Shown: positions 37,267 through 47,089, numbered from the stretch's first letter. The stretch: DNA of 64,000 nt from Lachnospiraceae bacterium (GCA_014804695.1 JAAUZJ010000014.1:62001-126000); one strand, 5' to 3'. The notes: generated by a model from the sequence alone, not told the origin. Numbers and translations are program-made.

Positions 37267-39066
37267 TTATAAACTGCTTTGTATGATTTTCTCATTTTCT
37301 ACTTTATAGATTACATCGCATTTTGCAATGGTGTTGAGTCTGTGGGCAATAATAACCATCGTTTTTTTACCATGGAAACTATTGACCGCATCCATGACCG
37401 CTTTTTCCGTATCGTTATCTAAGGCTGAAGTTGCCTCGTCAAAAACCAGAATTTCCGGATCATGGTAGAGTGCCCTTGCAATTCCTAAACGCTGTCTCTG
37501 TCCTCCGGATAATCTGACACCTCTGTCACCTATTGTTGTATCAAGGCCTTCCGGAAGCTCTTCTATAAATTCTTTAAGCTGGGCTTCCTCTAATACTTCC
37601 CAAATCCTCTTATCATCAATCTTGTCCGCATCTATTCCGAATGCGATATTGTCTCTTATGGACTCATCCACCAGATAAATGGACTGGGGGATATATCCAA
37701 TCTGGGCAAGCCATTCATCGTAATTGTCAAAAATATTTTTTCCATCCCAGGTAATGCTGCCTTCACTTGCATGCAAAAGTCCCAGTAAAATATCTACAAT
37801 TGTGGATTTTCCGGCGCCCGAAGGGCCCATGATTCCTACGGACTGGCCTTTTTTGACCTCCATATGAGCGTCTGTAAAAATATTTTTATCAGTGTTCGGA
37901 TATGCAAATGTAATGTGATCCAGCACGATTTTATCTTGAAGAATGTTCCTATTACCAGAAGTATTCGGACGGCTTTCCAGGTATCCTGTCACGCTTCCGT
38001 TTACATCCGTTCTCATATTGTCAGTCAGATTTTCATATAAATAATCCAGACAAGGCTGTGCATACGCAATTTCAGATATATAGGTATTTATACGGTTCGC
38101 GCTTGGCATTATTCGGATCGCAGCTACCGCAAAAGCCGTTAACTGCTGGAATAAAACATTCATATCCCCGCCGCCTGTTATATATAACATAATGAAGCCA
38201 AGTATGCTTCCTATGAAAATTGTCTCTATTAATAATCTTGGAAGATTGTTAAGCACCGCATAATTTCTTGCCACATCGGCGCCGATGCTGCCGCTTTCAT
38301 AATAGTTTCTTAGGAAAAATTCTTCCCTGTGGAGTACCTTTACATCCTTCAAACCATAAATTGACTGAATACGCCACTTGGCTATCCTCGACTGAATCTC
38401 CTGATTCTTTCTTCCGATTTTATTTAAACGCGGTTTTAAAAGCTTAAATAGAATTATGGTCATTCCTAAGAAGATCACTACCAGAAAAATTGCTAAAAGC
38501 GGGCTGACAACAAGCAGTACCACGCACAAACAGGTGGACACAACAACCTCCGTTACAAGCTGAATGGTCACCAGAATAAGCTGAAACGCATTTGGAATAT
38601 CGCTGTCTGTCAAACGGAATACCGTAGGAATGTCTGCGCCCAGATATTCTTCGTACGGTCTGTTCAAAAACTCTCTCATTACCCTGCTTATCATTCTATT
38701 TCTGTTACGTGCAACAAATGTATTCTGAACGTAGGTTTGGAGTAGTAAATACGAGTTTTTTACAACAAAAAGAAGTATTGTCACTGCAAGCATCGTCATG
38801 ATCAACTGATCAGCAGTCTCAATATGCGCAAACGACATTACTTTACGGATTATTTCCTTCTTCATCAGTTTCTCAGGTTCCATGATCGCGTTCATAAGCG
38901 GCAGCATCATGGATACGCCCAGTGTTTCTAATAAACCGCCTATTAAGATCAAAACGCCAAGTCCCAGACACTGTATCTTCTGTTTCCTGTCGAAAAGAAA
39001 ACTGATTTTTTGCAGCATGGTTACCTTCTGCGCTGCCTGTTCTTTACTTTTCATTCTTATAACCAT
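37267..39066 (-). CDS. ABC exporter, fused permease and ATPase (MsbA/PglK type)
   Basis: 599 residues: six membrane helices in the first 340, then an ATPase domain with GPSGAGKST, LSGGQRQRLGIARAL and ILVFDEATSAL. It is similar along its whole length to the product of 9833-11590 (for example LGLGVLILIGGLLETLGVSMMLPL against the equivalent region there), so the two are paralogues. It likely flips a lipid-linked oligosaccharide or exports a glycolipid. The first ATG sits 1 nt from AGGAG; an ATG at 39054 is 13 nt away and could be the true start. Confidence 0.87.
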   Translation of the reverse strand: MVIRMKSKEQAAQKVTMLQKISFLFDRKQKIQCLGLGVLILIGGLLETLGVSMMLPLMNAIMEPEKLMKKEIIRKVMSFAHIETADQLIMTMLAVTILLFVVKNSYLLLQTYVQNTFVARNRNRMISRVMREFLNRPYEEYLGADIPTVFRLTDSDIPNAFQLILVTIQLVTEVVVSTCLCVVLLVVSPLLAIFLVVIFLGMTIILFKLLKPRLNKIGRKNQEIQSRIAKWRIQSIYGLKDVKVLHREEFFLRNYYESGSIGADVARNYAVLNNLPRLLIETIFIGSILGFIMLYITGGGDMNVLFQQLTAFAVAAIRIMPSANRINTYISEIAYAQPCLDYLYENLTDNMRTDVNGSVTGYLESRPNTSGNRNILQDKIVLDHITFAYPNTDKNIFTDAHMEVKKGQSVGIMGPSGAGKSTIVDILLGLLHASEGSITWDGKNIFDNYDEWLAQIGYIPQSIYLVDESIRDNIAFGIDADKIDDKRIWEVLEEAQLKEFIEELPEGLDTTIGDRGVRLSGGQRQRLGIARALYHDPEILVFDEATSALDNDTEKAVMDAVNSFHGKKTMVIIAHRLNTIAKCDVIYKVENEKIIQSSL

Positions 39067-39095
39067 GCTCCTCTCTCAGCCTGTGAGTTTTTACA

Positions 39096-39998
39096 TTAAA
39101 TTTCGCATTTAACCTTAATCATGTCAGACCTGTAAATATCGCTGCAGTCCCAGCCGTTCATCCACTTTTCGGGCGCCATAACCATTTTGGAAGGGTTATC
39201 ATTAAGATAAGACGCCCACCAGCTGAAGCTGCTGTTTGCCAGAATATTGTTCTTACATCTGCTCATAAGCAAAAGTGCTTCATAATCTTTGTGTTCAGGA
39301 ACTTCTACGTTAATAAATTTATTCTTGCCACCAGTGAACTTTTCCAGCCACTCGAGGGACCATTCTTCATCGTTGGTAAATACATAGAAGATACAATACG
39401 GATACCTTTCTACAACTGCTTTTATCGCCCGTTCGTAGTAATGGTCCGTACAGATACTTCCAAATAATTCCTGATTTTGCGGCAACAGATAATCGCCTCT
39501 GCGCACATGAATGCTGACCGACTGTGTCTGCTCTATTTTCAACAAATAACTCTGCGACTGTTCAGAAAGCTTGAAATTTTTATCCGGACTATTTTTAAGT
39601 CTCTCCAGGCTGAATTCCTGTCTCAGTTCATCACCTACATCCTGAAAATATTTTTCGGACTGCCAGTAACCTTCCAGATAAATATTATCCCAGTCAAATA
39701 TCTTGGACTGAAAACACTTGTTTTCCTCAAAATACGAATTATTGTGCCTGCCAAAGAGTTTTCTGCGTACCTTCGCGGTAAGCGCCGGGGAGGAATCCCG
39801 CATCTTTATTATCTCTTTCCGGGAAGCTCTTTCATAATCTATGCCAAAAACTCCCAATTCGGGATCGCGCTGCATATCTTCCACGAAGCCTGCCCTATCA
39901 TCCATTTTCACTTCTTTTCCCATGCTTATAAGCTGTCTGTAAAGGGCATACTGAAACATCTGATTTCCAAGACCGCCCATCATTTGGATGATGATCAT
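39096..39998 (-). CDS. GT11 alpha-1,2-fucosyltransferase-like enzyme
   Basis: 300 residues from the ATG at 39998, which has GGAGG 5 nt upstream; the longest frame uses a TTG at 40028 without a site. MIIIQMMGGLGNQMFQYALY, HVRRGDYLLP (H164-D169) and NSSFSWWASYL are the three GT11 blocks. The enzyme should transfer fucose, or another sugar from a GDP donor, in alpha-1,2 linkage. It is closer to the classic GT11 pattern than its neighbour at 36217. Confidence 0.86.
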   Translation of the reverse strand: MIIIQMMGGLGNQMFQYALYRQLISMGKEVKMDDRAGFVEDMQRDPELGVFGIDYERASRKEIIKMRDSSPALTAKVRRKLFGRHNNSYFEENKCFQSKIFDWDNIYLEGYWQSEKYFQDVGDELRQEFSLERLKNSPDKNFKLSEQSQSYLLKIEQTQSVSIHVRRGDYLLPQNQELFGSICTDHYYERAIKAVVERYPYCIFYVFTNDEEWSLEWLEKFTGGKNKFINVEVPEHKDYEALLLMSRCKNNILANSSFSWWASYLNDNPSKMVMAPEKWMNGWDCSDIYRSDMIKVKCEI

Positions 39999-40063
39999 AG
40001 AGTCCTCCGCTTTTGAGATGAATGTCAAACTTATAAAAAATTTCTCAATTATCTAATAGTTTA

Positions 40064-41146
40064 TTACTTTTTTAATTTCAGTTTAACGGGTAGAATGAAC
40101 TTTTCGTTAATAAGCATTATGCCCCAATAGAGATTAGGGGATTTTATAAATAAATCCATCTTCCTTTTTTCATTTGGATTGGCAATGCTGCACTCGTAAA
40201 TTCTGTCATACCTTCCCCTATTTCTTAAAACTTCTTCATTAATTATCTTCGTGAGTTCGCTCAGGTATTTCTTTTTATCAGGAAGGCTTGTTTTTTTCAA
40301 CTGATCGTAAAAAAGCAGCATCCGCTTATAAAAAAAGTAATCATGAACATCAGCCAGATCCTGTCTTTCAATTTTTTTCAGGAATTTTGTTTTTTCCCGG
40401 TATATCGGTATCAAATCCTTAAAAGTGAGGGAAATAATACGCGTATTCATGATACTTCCTTCTCTGTCTATTATATAATTATAACAGGCACTGTCAAGGT
40501 AAACGCATCTTTTGGCCCTGCTTATTACCTCCGTAATGAATACTATATCCTCTCCACACCATCTTCCTACAGGAAAGATTACTCCTTCTAACAAATCTCT
40601 CCTATAGAGCTTATTCCATGCTGCATTCTGAATATTGTATTCCTCGCGCTCCTCAACATAGTATTGCAGCGCCTCCTGCCCTTCAAACAATATTACCCTA
40701 TCGACAGAATCATCCTGGGTATAATCCTTATACACCTGCCTGTATCTGCAGACAGCCATATCCGCATCCTGCTCTAAAATTGCAGAATACATTTTTTCAT
40801 ACATATCACCGTCAATCCAGTCGTCTCCATCCACAAATCCGATCAGACTCCCCTTTGCAATTGCCATTCCTGCATTTCTGGCATCCGAAGGACCGCCGTT
40901 TTCCTTATGAATAATCACTATCCGGTTATCACTCTTGGCCAATTTATCACAGATTCCGGCGCTGGAATCCGTCGAGCCGTCATCAACCAGGATTATCTCC
41001 AGATTTTTATATGTCTGGTTTATAATTGAATTTACGCCACGCTCTACGTATTTTTCTATGTTATATACGGTTACGACCACTGAAATCAGCTCGTTTTGTG
41101 ATTCAATTGGAATTGGGGAGATGATATGGTTATTAAAAATTTTCAA
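40064..41146 (-). CDS. GT2 family glycosyltransferase
   Basis: 360 residues. ISVVVTVYNIEKYVERGV, ILVDDGSTDSSAG and GFVDGDDWI are the donor, metal and D-x-D-like motifs of GT2. It begins at a TTG at 41146 with AGAGG 9 nt upstream, and no ATG lies before the first motif. It starts 4 nt after the AsnB1 stop, whose end supplies the ribosome site. Mixed basic and hydrophobic residues at the C-terminus are usual for membrane-attached members. Confidence 0.84.
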   Translation of the reverse strand: MKIFNNHIISPIPIESQNELISVVVTVYNIEKYVERGVNSIINQTYKNLEIILVDDGSTDSSAGICDKLAKSDNRIVIIHKENGGPSDARNAGMAIAKGSLIGFVDGDDWIDGDMYEKMYSAILEQDADMAVCRYRQVYKDYTQDDSVDRVILFEGQEALQYYVEEREEYNIQNAAWNKLYRRDLLEGVIFPVGRWCGEDIVFITEVISRAKRCVYLDSACYNYIIDREGSIMNTRIISLTFKDLIPIYREKTKFLKKIERQDLADVHDYFFYKRMLLFYDQLKKTSLPDKKKYLSELTKIINEEVLRNRGRYDRIYECSIANPNEKRKMDLFIKSPNLYWGIMLINEKFILPVKLKLKK

Positions 41147-41150
41147 AATT

Positions 41151-43079
41151 TTATACCTCTGTGTCTTTCTTATTGTTGTAATTTCCTGCCATAAACATCA
41201 GCACATACCATATCTGCTGTCGCCATATATCCTTTTCTATAAAATCATTCCACAGTCTCCATACCGCATCAGAATTTAACAACGCCTGTTCTTGTATTTT
41301 CTTTCTGTCTATCAATGCTTCCGCCCACTCTCTAAGCTGAGGCTGCTTGAGCCATATATGAAGCGGAATAGAAAAACCTTTCTTTGGTCTCTCCATCAAT
41401 TCTCTTGGTACATATTTATATAAAATATCACGCAATATTTTTTTTGTCACTGCCCCGTCTTTTTTATAAGCTATCGGTAATGTCCATGCAAATTCTACTA
41501 CGTCTTTATCTAACATCGGTACCCTTGTCTCCAAAGAAACCGCCATTGCAGTTCTATCCACCTTGGTAAGAATATCATCCGGATGATACATGAGCATGTC
41601 CATGAGCATCAGGTTATGCAAAGGCTCGGGCAGGAAACCATCCGTATAGCTATCCATAACGCATGATATTTTTCCCGCATCAGATTCCGTTTCAAGCTGT
41701 CTAAGAATATCATCCGATATTATATTTATTCCTTCTCCGATTTCCGAACGTCTGTATATATCCTCTATGCCTCCTGCGCCAAGCAGTCTCGCCCTGATTG
41801 CCAGGCTTCCGCTTTTTCCCCAAGGGCTGTGAAGGATGGCTGCGCTTGCCGGCTTTCTAATAACACTTGGTATTTTATTTATCCTGTTCCATATATTCCC
41901 TATGGAATTATAAGTCTGGTAGCCGCAAAAAAGTTCATCCCCGCCATCACCGCTTAAGGAGACCGTTACATGTTCCTTAGTCATCTTACTCACCAGATAA
42001 GTAGGTATCTGGGAAGAATCAGCAAAAGGTTCCCCAAACATGGTTCCAAGTTTAGGGATCACCTGCTTGGCATCATCCTGTGTAATATAAAGTTCGGTAT
42101 GATCCGTTCCTAAATGCTTTGCAATCTTTCCTGCTATTTCGGCTTCATTAAAACCTTCTTCATTCATACCTATAGTAAAGGTCCTCACTTTTGTGTCACT
42201 CACCGACTGCATTAGGGAAACAATTGTCGAACTGTCAATCCCTGCTGACAAAAAAGCTCCAATCGGAACATCTGCTATTAATTGACCTCTAACAGAATTT
42301 TTTAATAGTCTTTCAAGCTCCTCTGCCGCCTCTTTTTCACTTCCTTTAAAGAGATGTGTCTGTCCATAGTAAGCAGTTTCAGTCATGGACCAATACTCAG
42401 AAATCTCAAAATCACATTCGTTATTAAATGACGATTTAATTTTTAGCACTTTTCCCGGCTCAAGTTTATAAATATCACTGTATATTGAATGTGGTGAAGG
42501 TATGTAACCGTAGCAAAAATAGGCTTCTAAGACATTTTTATTAATCGGATTGCAAAAATTGTCTAAACTAGTCAACGAATTAAGATCAGATGAAAAAACA
42601 AACGTTTTTTTACCAGTGAAACCATAGTATAAAGGTTTCTCTCCAATCCTGTCCCTTGCCAATAATAACACTTGTTGCTTTTTATCATATATGGCAAGTG
42701 CAAACATTCCTTTGCACATTTTTAGGGCATTTTCAAGCCCATATGCAGAAACAGCTTCTAAAAGCACTTCTGTATCTGAGGCACTTTTAAAAGCAGTTGT
42801 TTTTCTTTCTTTTATCAATTTTTCTTTGATATCCCGATAATTATAAATCTCGCCGTTATAAACCATAATATAACGTCCGTTATGCGATTCCATGGGTTGT
42901 TTTCCCCCAGAAGTTAAATCTATAATAGATAAACGCCTGTGTCCAAGGACTATTTTTTTGTCCTCACTGCACCAGATTCCTGATGCGTCAGGCCCACGAT
43001 GAGACATCTTATCATTCATTCGATTGATATTTTTAAGCCAGTCAAACTCTGGATTTATAAATCCGGATATGCCACACAT
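41151..43079 (-). CDS. asnB: AsnB-type glutamine-dependent amidotransferase (copy 1)
   Basis: 642 residues, the full length of bacterial AsnB. Met-Cys2 starts the class II glutaminase domain (MCGISGF, HRGPD), and the ATP-pyrophosphatase motif is SAGIDS at 278-283 rather than the common SGGxDS. In glycan loci such proteins (for example WbpS) amidate uronic acids. Copy 2 is 2 kb away, which favours glycan modification over asparagine synthesis for at least one. It lies 81 nt after the GT4 gene, a gap with a 7 bp hairpin and a poor promoter candidate. Confidence 0.85.
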   Translation of the reverse strand: MCGISGFINPEFDWLKNINRMNDKMSHRGPDASGIWCSEDKKIVLGHRRLSIIDLTSGGKQPMESHNGRYIMVYNGEIYNYRDIKEKLIKERKTTAFKSASDTEVLLEAVSAYGLENALKMCKGMFALAIYDKKQQVLLLARDRIGEKPLYYGFTGKKTFVFSSDLNSLTSLDNFCNPINKNVLEAYFCYGYIPSPHSIYSDIYKLEPGKVLKIKSSFNNECDFEISEYWSMTETAYYGQTHLFKGSEKEAAEELERLLKNSVRGQLIADVPIGAFLSAGIDSSTIVSLMQSVSDTKVRTFTIGMNEEGFNEAEIAGKIAKHLGTDHTELYITQDDAKQVIPKLGTMFGEPFADSSQIPTYLVSKMTKEHVTVSLSGDGGDELFCGYQTYNSIGNIWNRINKIPSVIRKPASAAILHSPWGKSGSLAIRARLLGAGGIEDIYRRSEIGEGINIISDDILRQLETESDAGKISCVMDSYTDGFLPEPLHNLMLMDMLMYHPDDILTKVDRTAMAVSLETRVPMLDKDVVEFAWTLPIAYKKDGAVTKKILRDILYKYVPRELMERPKKGFSIPLHIWLKQPQLREWAEALIDRKKIQEQALLNSDAVWRLWNDFIEKDIWRQQIWYVLMFMAGNYNNKKDTEV

Positions 43080-43160
43080 GATTGAGTTACCTTTCTTTTT
43101 TTATTATAGTCTGTTATTTTTATAACACCCGTTTTTATTGTTATGCCATTCCCATAACAC

Positions 43161-44354
43161 TTAATATTTTATAATGCTTTCAAAATATTTCTTCCATTGC
43201 TCATTCACTCTATCCGGAGCAAGACGCTCCTGAATTTTACATGCATTACGTCCAAGTTTTTCAGCAAAGTCTGCATCAGACAGTATTGTATTCATGGCTT
43301 CTTCCAAGCCTTTCTGGTCGCCTGTCGGGATTATTAAGCCATTTTCATTGTGCTGTATCAGTTCTACGGTACCTCCGCTTGGCACGTCGGTTGCTATGAC
43401 CGGAAGCCCCAGCGCCATAGCTTCTATTAATGCATTAGAAATTCCCTCAGAATATGATGTCAATAAAAACAGCGCCGCTTTTTGTATATTGTCCGCAACA
43501 TTCGGAATTATACCGGGCATGGTTATTTTATCCTCCAGCCCCAAAGAATTAATAAGATTTTGCAGCTGATCTCTCAGTTCCCCATCCCCATAAATAGTCA
43601 TCGTATATTCAGGATACATTGGCTGAATGTTGGAAAATGCACGAATCATCATTTCATGGTTCTTGTTTGCATCTAATCGCCCTACTGATACAATTCGTTT
43701 CTCACGTTCTCCCTGAAACCTCGGCCTGATAAATGCAGGATTGAGAGAATTGGGTAGGATAACAGATGTTTTTCCAACTCTTTTTGAGAAGAAACTACGT
43801 GTTCTCTCCGTTTGCAGTATAACTCCCGCCGCATGTGGAAACAAAATATTAGCCAGCGTCTTCATTAATAAATTTGGATATTCCTCCTTGGCTTCTCCCA
43901 CAACCGACACTATCGGTTTTGTTTTGGAAAATATTGTAGTAACAACTGTCATGAAATTATTTTTACCTACACAGGAGAGAACCAGGTCCGGCTGTTCGGT
44001 CTTCCATACATTATGCAGCTTGCTCATTCTCCTGAAAAAATTCACGATCCGGCTTCTTGTTGTCTCCTGCGGAGTAATATCTGAAATCACCCTTTTAATC
44101 CGCTTATCAAGAGTATATTCTTCTTCACTGTTGTATTTATATTGTGTGACCATAATAACCTGATAGCCCTGAGCCATGAAGTATTCTGCCAGATTAACAA
44201 ATACCCGCTCGGCCCCTCCCTTATGTAAAGAACCAATATAAAATGCAAGTTTTCTTGCATTGCTATTGTTATTTATCTTTACATTGGCGTTATTTAATTC
44301 ATTTATGGGGGTTTTACCCGTTTTTGTATAATTATGCTTTAATTTATCGCCCAT
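43161..44354 (-). CDS. GT4 family glycosyltransferase
   Basis: 397 residues from the ATG at 44354, which has AGAGG 5 nt upstream; the frame is open to 44402 but has no site there. FYIGSLHKGGAERVFVNLAEYF and SVGRLDANKNHEMMIRAF, with the E-x7-E motif SEGISNALIEAM, are clear GT4 signatures. The 25-residue N-terminal leader is Asn-rich and poorly conserved in type. It sits between the HD hydrolase and AsnB1. Confidence 0.87.
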   Translation of the reverse strand: MGDKLKHNYTKTGKTPINELNNANVKINNNSNARKLAFYIGSLHKGGAERVFVNLAEYFMAQGYQVIMVTQYKYNSEEEYTLDKRIKRVISDITPQETTRSRIVNFFRRMSKLHNVWKTEQPDLVLSCVGKNNFMTVVTTIFSKTKPIVSVVGEAKEEYPNLLMKTLANILFPHAAGVILQTERTRSFFSKRVGKTSVILPNSLNPAFIRPRFQGEREKRIVSVGRLDANKNHEMMIRAFSNIQPMYPEYTMTIYGDGELRDQLQNLINSLGLEDKITMPGIIPNVADNIQKAALFLLTSYSEGISNALIEAMALGLPVIATDVPSGGTVELIQHNENGLIIPTGDQKGLEEAMNTILSDADFAEKLGRNACKIQERLAPDRVNEQWKKYFESIIKY

Positions 44355-44403
44355 TTTTACCTCTGACCGCATTACAAATAACGATAGTTTTCGACAACCC
44401 ATG

Positions 44404-45084
44404 TTACTGAATTATTTTATCCAATTCATTCTTTCCATTCTGATAAGAGGAATTTACCTCTTGATACATATTTTTATAAAATGCAATTGCAATATCTTGC
44501 CTTTCTTTTGAAATCTTAGTTGCTTCCTCTGTATAAAAATTCGAATACAAATTTTCTAATTTATACTTATACTCGCGGAAAAACGATGGCGTAGTATCAT
44601 TTTCCCCTGTAGAAACCAATCCATTGGGTAATATAGAATACAATGGTTCAGAAACAATACCTTTGTAAAGTAAAGTTCTCGCAATTCCTATTGCTCCTGA
44701 TGCATCTAATTTATCTGCATCAAATAAAATTTTTGCTTCTAAACTCCCCGGCGGATTGTTTTTTCTAAATCGATGTGTATGAATACACTGCTTCACCTGC
44801 TCTGCATAATTCATATCAAACCCATGAGTCACAAGAAATTGATAAGCTTTGTCGCCTCCTATAATTGCATGGCATAAAGCAGGATTTTCAAACTGTTCTT
44901 TACGCCCAATGTCATGTAATAAACATGCCGCAATCAAGACATCATAGTTCACATTATTTTCTGTCTTTGCAATTTCCAGCGCATTAAATAACACTCGATA
45001 TATATGTTCTTTATCATGAGCAGCATCTTCCATACAGCAGAGCATAAAATTTTCTAATAAACAATAAGTTTCTTTGTTCATCAT
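44404..45084 (-). CDS. HD-domain phosphohydrolase
   Basis: 226 residues. H23-D24, H57-D58 (CLLHDIGRK), THRF and DADKLD near 124-127 form the metal-binding HD pattern of YedJ-like hydrolases, which cleave nucleotide or phospho-metabolites. The start overlaps nothing but follows the AsnB2 stop directly, with GAGGG 4 nt upstream. It is unusual in a repeat-unit gene set; it may act on a nucleotide by-product, but the substrate is unknown. Confidence 0.78.
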   Translation of the reverse strand: MMNKETYCLLENFMLCCMEDAAHDKEHIYRVLFNALEIAKTENNVNYDVLIAACLLHDIGRKEQFENPALCHAIIGGDKAYQFLVTHGFDMNYAEQVKQCIHTHRFRKNNPPGSLEAKILFDADKLDASGAIGIARTLLYKGIVSEPLYSILPNGLVSTGENDTTPSFFREYKYKLENLYSNFYTEEATKISKERQDIAIAFYKNMYQEVNSSYQNGKNELDKIIQ

Positions 45085-47016
45085 TTATCCCTCACAATAC
45101 GTCTGATACCACTGCTGAAATACAAAAAACGACCACGCCAGCTTAGAATAATTTGCTCCGGTAGCCGGGCCAGCATCTCCGGTTTTTATATAAGAAGCTA
45201 TCATATCCGAAACATAAGCCGCATCAAAAATCCCCTGCTTGTCCAGGTAATCATAACTGCTGTAATTTAATAATTGGTCCTTGAGCGGCCCACGCAGCCA
45301 CTTATCCAAAGGAACCCCAAAACCAACCTTAGGCCGTTCCAATAACTTCTTGGGAATATAATCATAAGCAATATCTTTTAATATGTGTTTCTTGTCTCCG
45401 TCTTTATATTTAAATTCATGCGGAATACGGTATGAAAATTCCATAACATCCTTATCGAGAATCGGACACCTTGATTCAAGGGAGTATTTCATTGACGCCC
45501 TGTCTACCTTGCAAAGAATATCTCCAGGCAAATAGGTATCCATATCCAGAAGCATCCTGCGAATCTGCCAGTCTTTTACCCCATATTTACTCTCAATCAG
45601 ATAATGTACAGGCACCAGCGCATCTGAAGTTACATTCACATCCGTTAAAACGCTTTCATCAGAAGCGCTATTTTTCACCATCGCCAGCGCTTTTACAATA
45701 TAATTCCCCGCTCCAAACTGCGTCTTAGACTCTTTGTTACGATTTCCCGCAATTACGCGTACTTTAAACGGAAGTCTGTCTTCCATTCTAAGCTGCTTTA
45801 GTATTGGCAGATGACAGACACCGTCAACCATTCCGCCCAACATATCAAGTTTCTGCGCCTGTCTGACATTTTCATAAACATTATATCCGCAGAAAAATTC
45901 ATCGCCGCCGTCTCCGGACAGTGCTACCGTAACATCTTTTCGCGCCAACCCTGACACAAGCATCGTCGCAATCTGTGAACTGTCCGCAAAAGGTTCATCA
46001 TAATATTTAGGTATGCTGTCCACCAGATCAAACATCTCTTTTTCATCGATATACAATTCCGTATGGTTCGTACCTAGATAGTCTGCAACTGCCTTGGCAT
46101 ATTTTGCTTCATTATACTTTTCTTCATGAAAGCCTATGGAAAAAGTTTTGACCGGAATATCAGAGTGTTCCTGCGCAATTGCCGTAACCAGTGAAGAATC
46201 ATAGCCGCCGCTCAAAAAAGCGCCTAAAGGCACATCTGAAATCATACGCGCCGACACCGATTTTTTCAAAAGCGCCTTCAAACCCTCTTTTGCCTCTTCA
46301 TAGCTGTTTATACGGTTAGAAACCTGAGCCTGATAAACCTGCTTTATATCCCAATACTTCCATGTAGAAATTTCGCCTGCCCTAAAGCGCAGAATTGCTC
46401 CAGGTTCCAGCTTATATACATTTTTAAAAATCGTATCCGGCGCATTTATATATTGTTGATATAAATAGCGCGATAATACCCCTCGTCTGATTTCTTTTGG
46501 AAAATCCGGAAAGGCCATAATCGGTTTTAGCTCGGAAGCAAAGACTATTCCATCATTCTGCTGCCAGTAATAAAGAGGCTTTTTCCCGATTCTGTCTCTA
46601 ACCAGATATATCTCATCACTTTTTCTATCACAAATGGCAATCGCAAACATACCGTTAAATTTCTGCACACAGTCTATACCCCATTTCAGATATGCCGCAA
46701 TGATCACTTCCGTATCGCAGTTTGAATTAAAACGGTATTCCGATAACTCTTGTTTTAATTCCTGAAAATTATAGATTTCTCCATTAAAGACAACTGATAC
46801 TCTTTTGTCAGCGGAATGCATAGGTTGGTGCCCAAGCGCAGATAGATCCAAAATAGACAGCCTTCTCTGCGCAAATCCCACGCTATAGCCGCCATGCATA
46901 TCATAGATTTCTTCCCCGGCATCATCCGGCCCTCTATGGTACATCGTGTCATTCATTATCTTTAACCGGTCTAATGCAATATTCTTTTTACTGACATAAC
47001 CACAGATACCGCACAT
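45085..47016 (-). CDS. asnB: AsnB-type glutamine-dependent amidotransferase (copy 2)
   Basis: 643 residues. Met-Cys2 (MCGICGYVSK), HRGPDD and the synthetase motif SGGYDS at 269-274 are all intact, so it should be fully active. It is the first glycan gene after the regulatory island and has a plausible promoter 46-73 nt upstream. Together with copy 1 and the Cys-less homologue at 961, this makes three synthetase-type genes. A uronic acid made by the TviB/TviC pair is the most likely acceptor (inference). Confidence 0.87.
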   Translation of the reverse strand: MCGICGYVSKKNIALDRLKIMNDTMYHRGPDDAGEEIYDMHGGYSVGFAQRRLSILDLSALGHQPMHSADKRVSVVFNGEIYNFQELKQELSEYRFNSNCDTEVIIAAYLKWGIDCVQKFNGMFAIAICDRKSDEIYLVRDRIGKKPLYYWQQNDGIVFASELKPIMAFPDFPKEIRRGVLSRYLYQQYINAPDTIFKNVYKLEPGAILRFRAGEISTWKYWDIKQVYQAQVSNRINSYEEAKEGLKALLKKSVSARMISDVPLGAFLSGGYDSSLVTAIAQEHSDIPVKTFSIGFHEEKYNEAKYAKAVADYLGTNHTELYIDEKEMFDLVDSIPKYYDEPFADSSQIATMLVSGLARKDVTVALSGDGGDEFFCGYNVYENVRQAQKLDMLGGMVDGVCHLPILKQLRMEDRLPFKVRVIAGNRNKESKTQFGAGNYIVKALAMVKNSASDESVLTDVNVTSDALVPVHYLIESKYGVKDWQIRRMLLDMDTYLPGDILCKVDRASMKYSLESRCPILDKDVMEFSYRIPHEFKYKDGDKKHILKDIAYDYIPKKLLERPKVGFGVPLDKWLRGPLKDQLLNYSSYDYLDKQGIFDAAYVSDMIASYIKTGDAGPATGANYSKLAWSFFVFQQWYQTYCEG

Positions 47017-47061
47017 AATTTTCTCTCCATAATATCTTCAGATAATTAGTATTTTCAGCTT

Positions 47062-47089
47062 ATATTACGTCTTATTGAATATTAAGCAA
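47062..47089 (-). promoter_or_regulatory. Candidate promoter for the AsnB2-led transcript
   Basis: Minus strand TTGCTT (47089-47084), 16 nt spacer, TAATAT (47067-47062). It lies about 45 nt before the GGAGAG site and ATG at 47016 and downstream of the RelE terminator, where a new transcript would be expected to begin. Confidence 0.4.

Noticed and set aside
43103..43159. Promoter and terminator between the GT4 and AsnB1 genes
   Set aside because: A TATAAT is present (43103-43108), but the -35 place reads CGGGTG. The TGTTATG/CATAACA hairpin (43139-43159) has no T-run on the minus strand.
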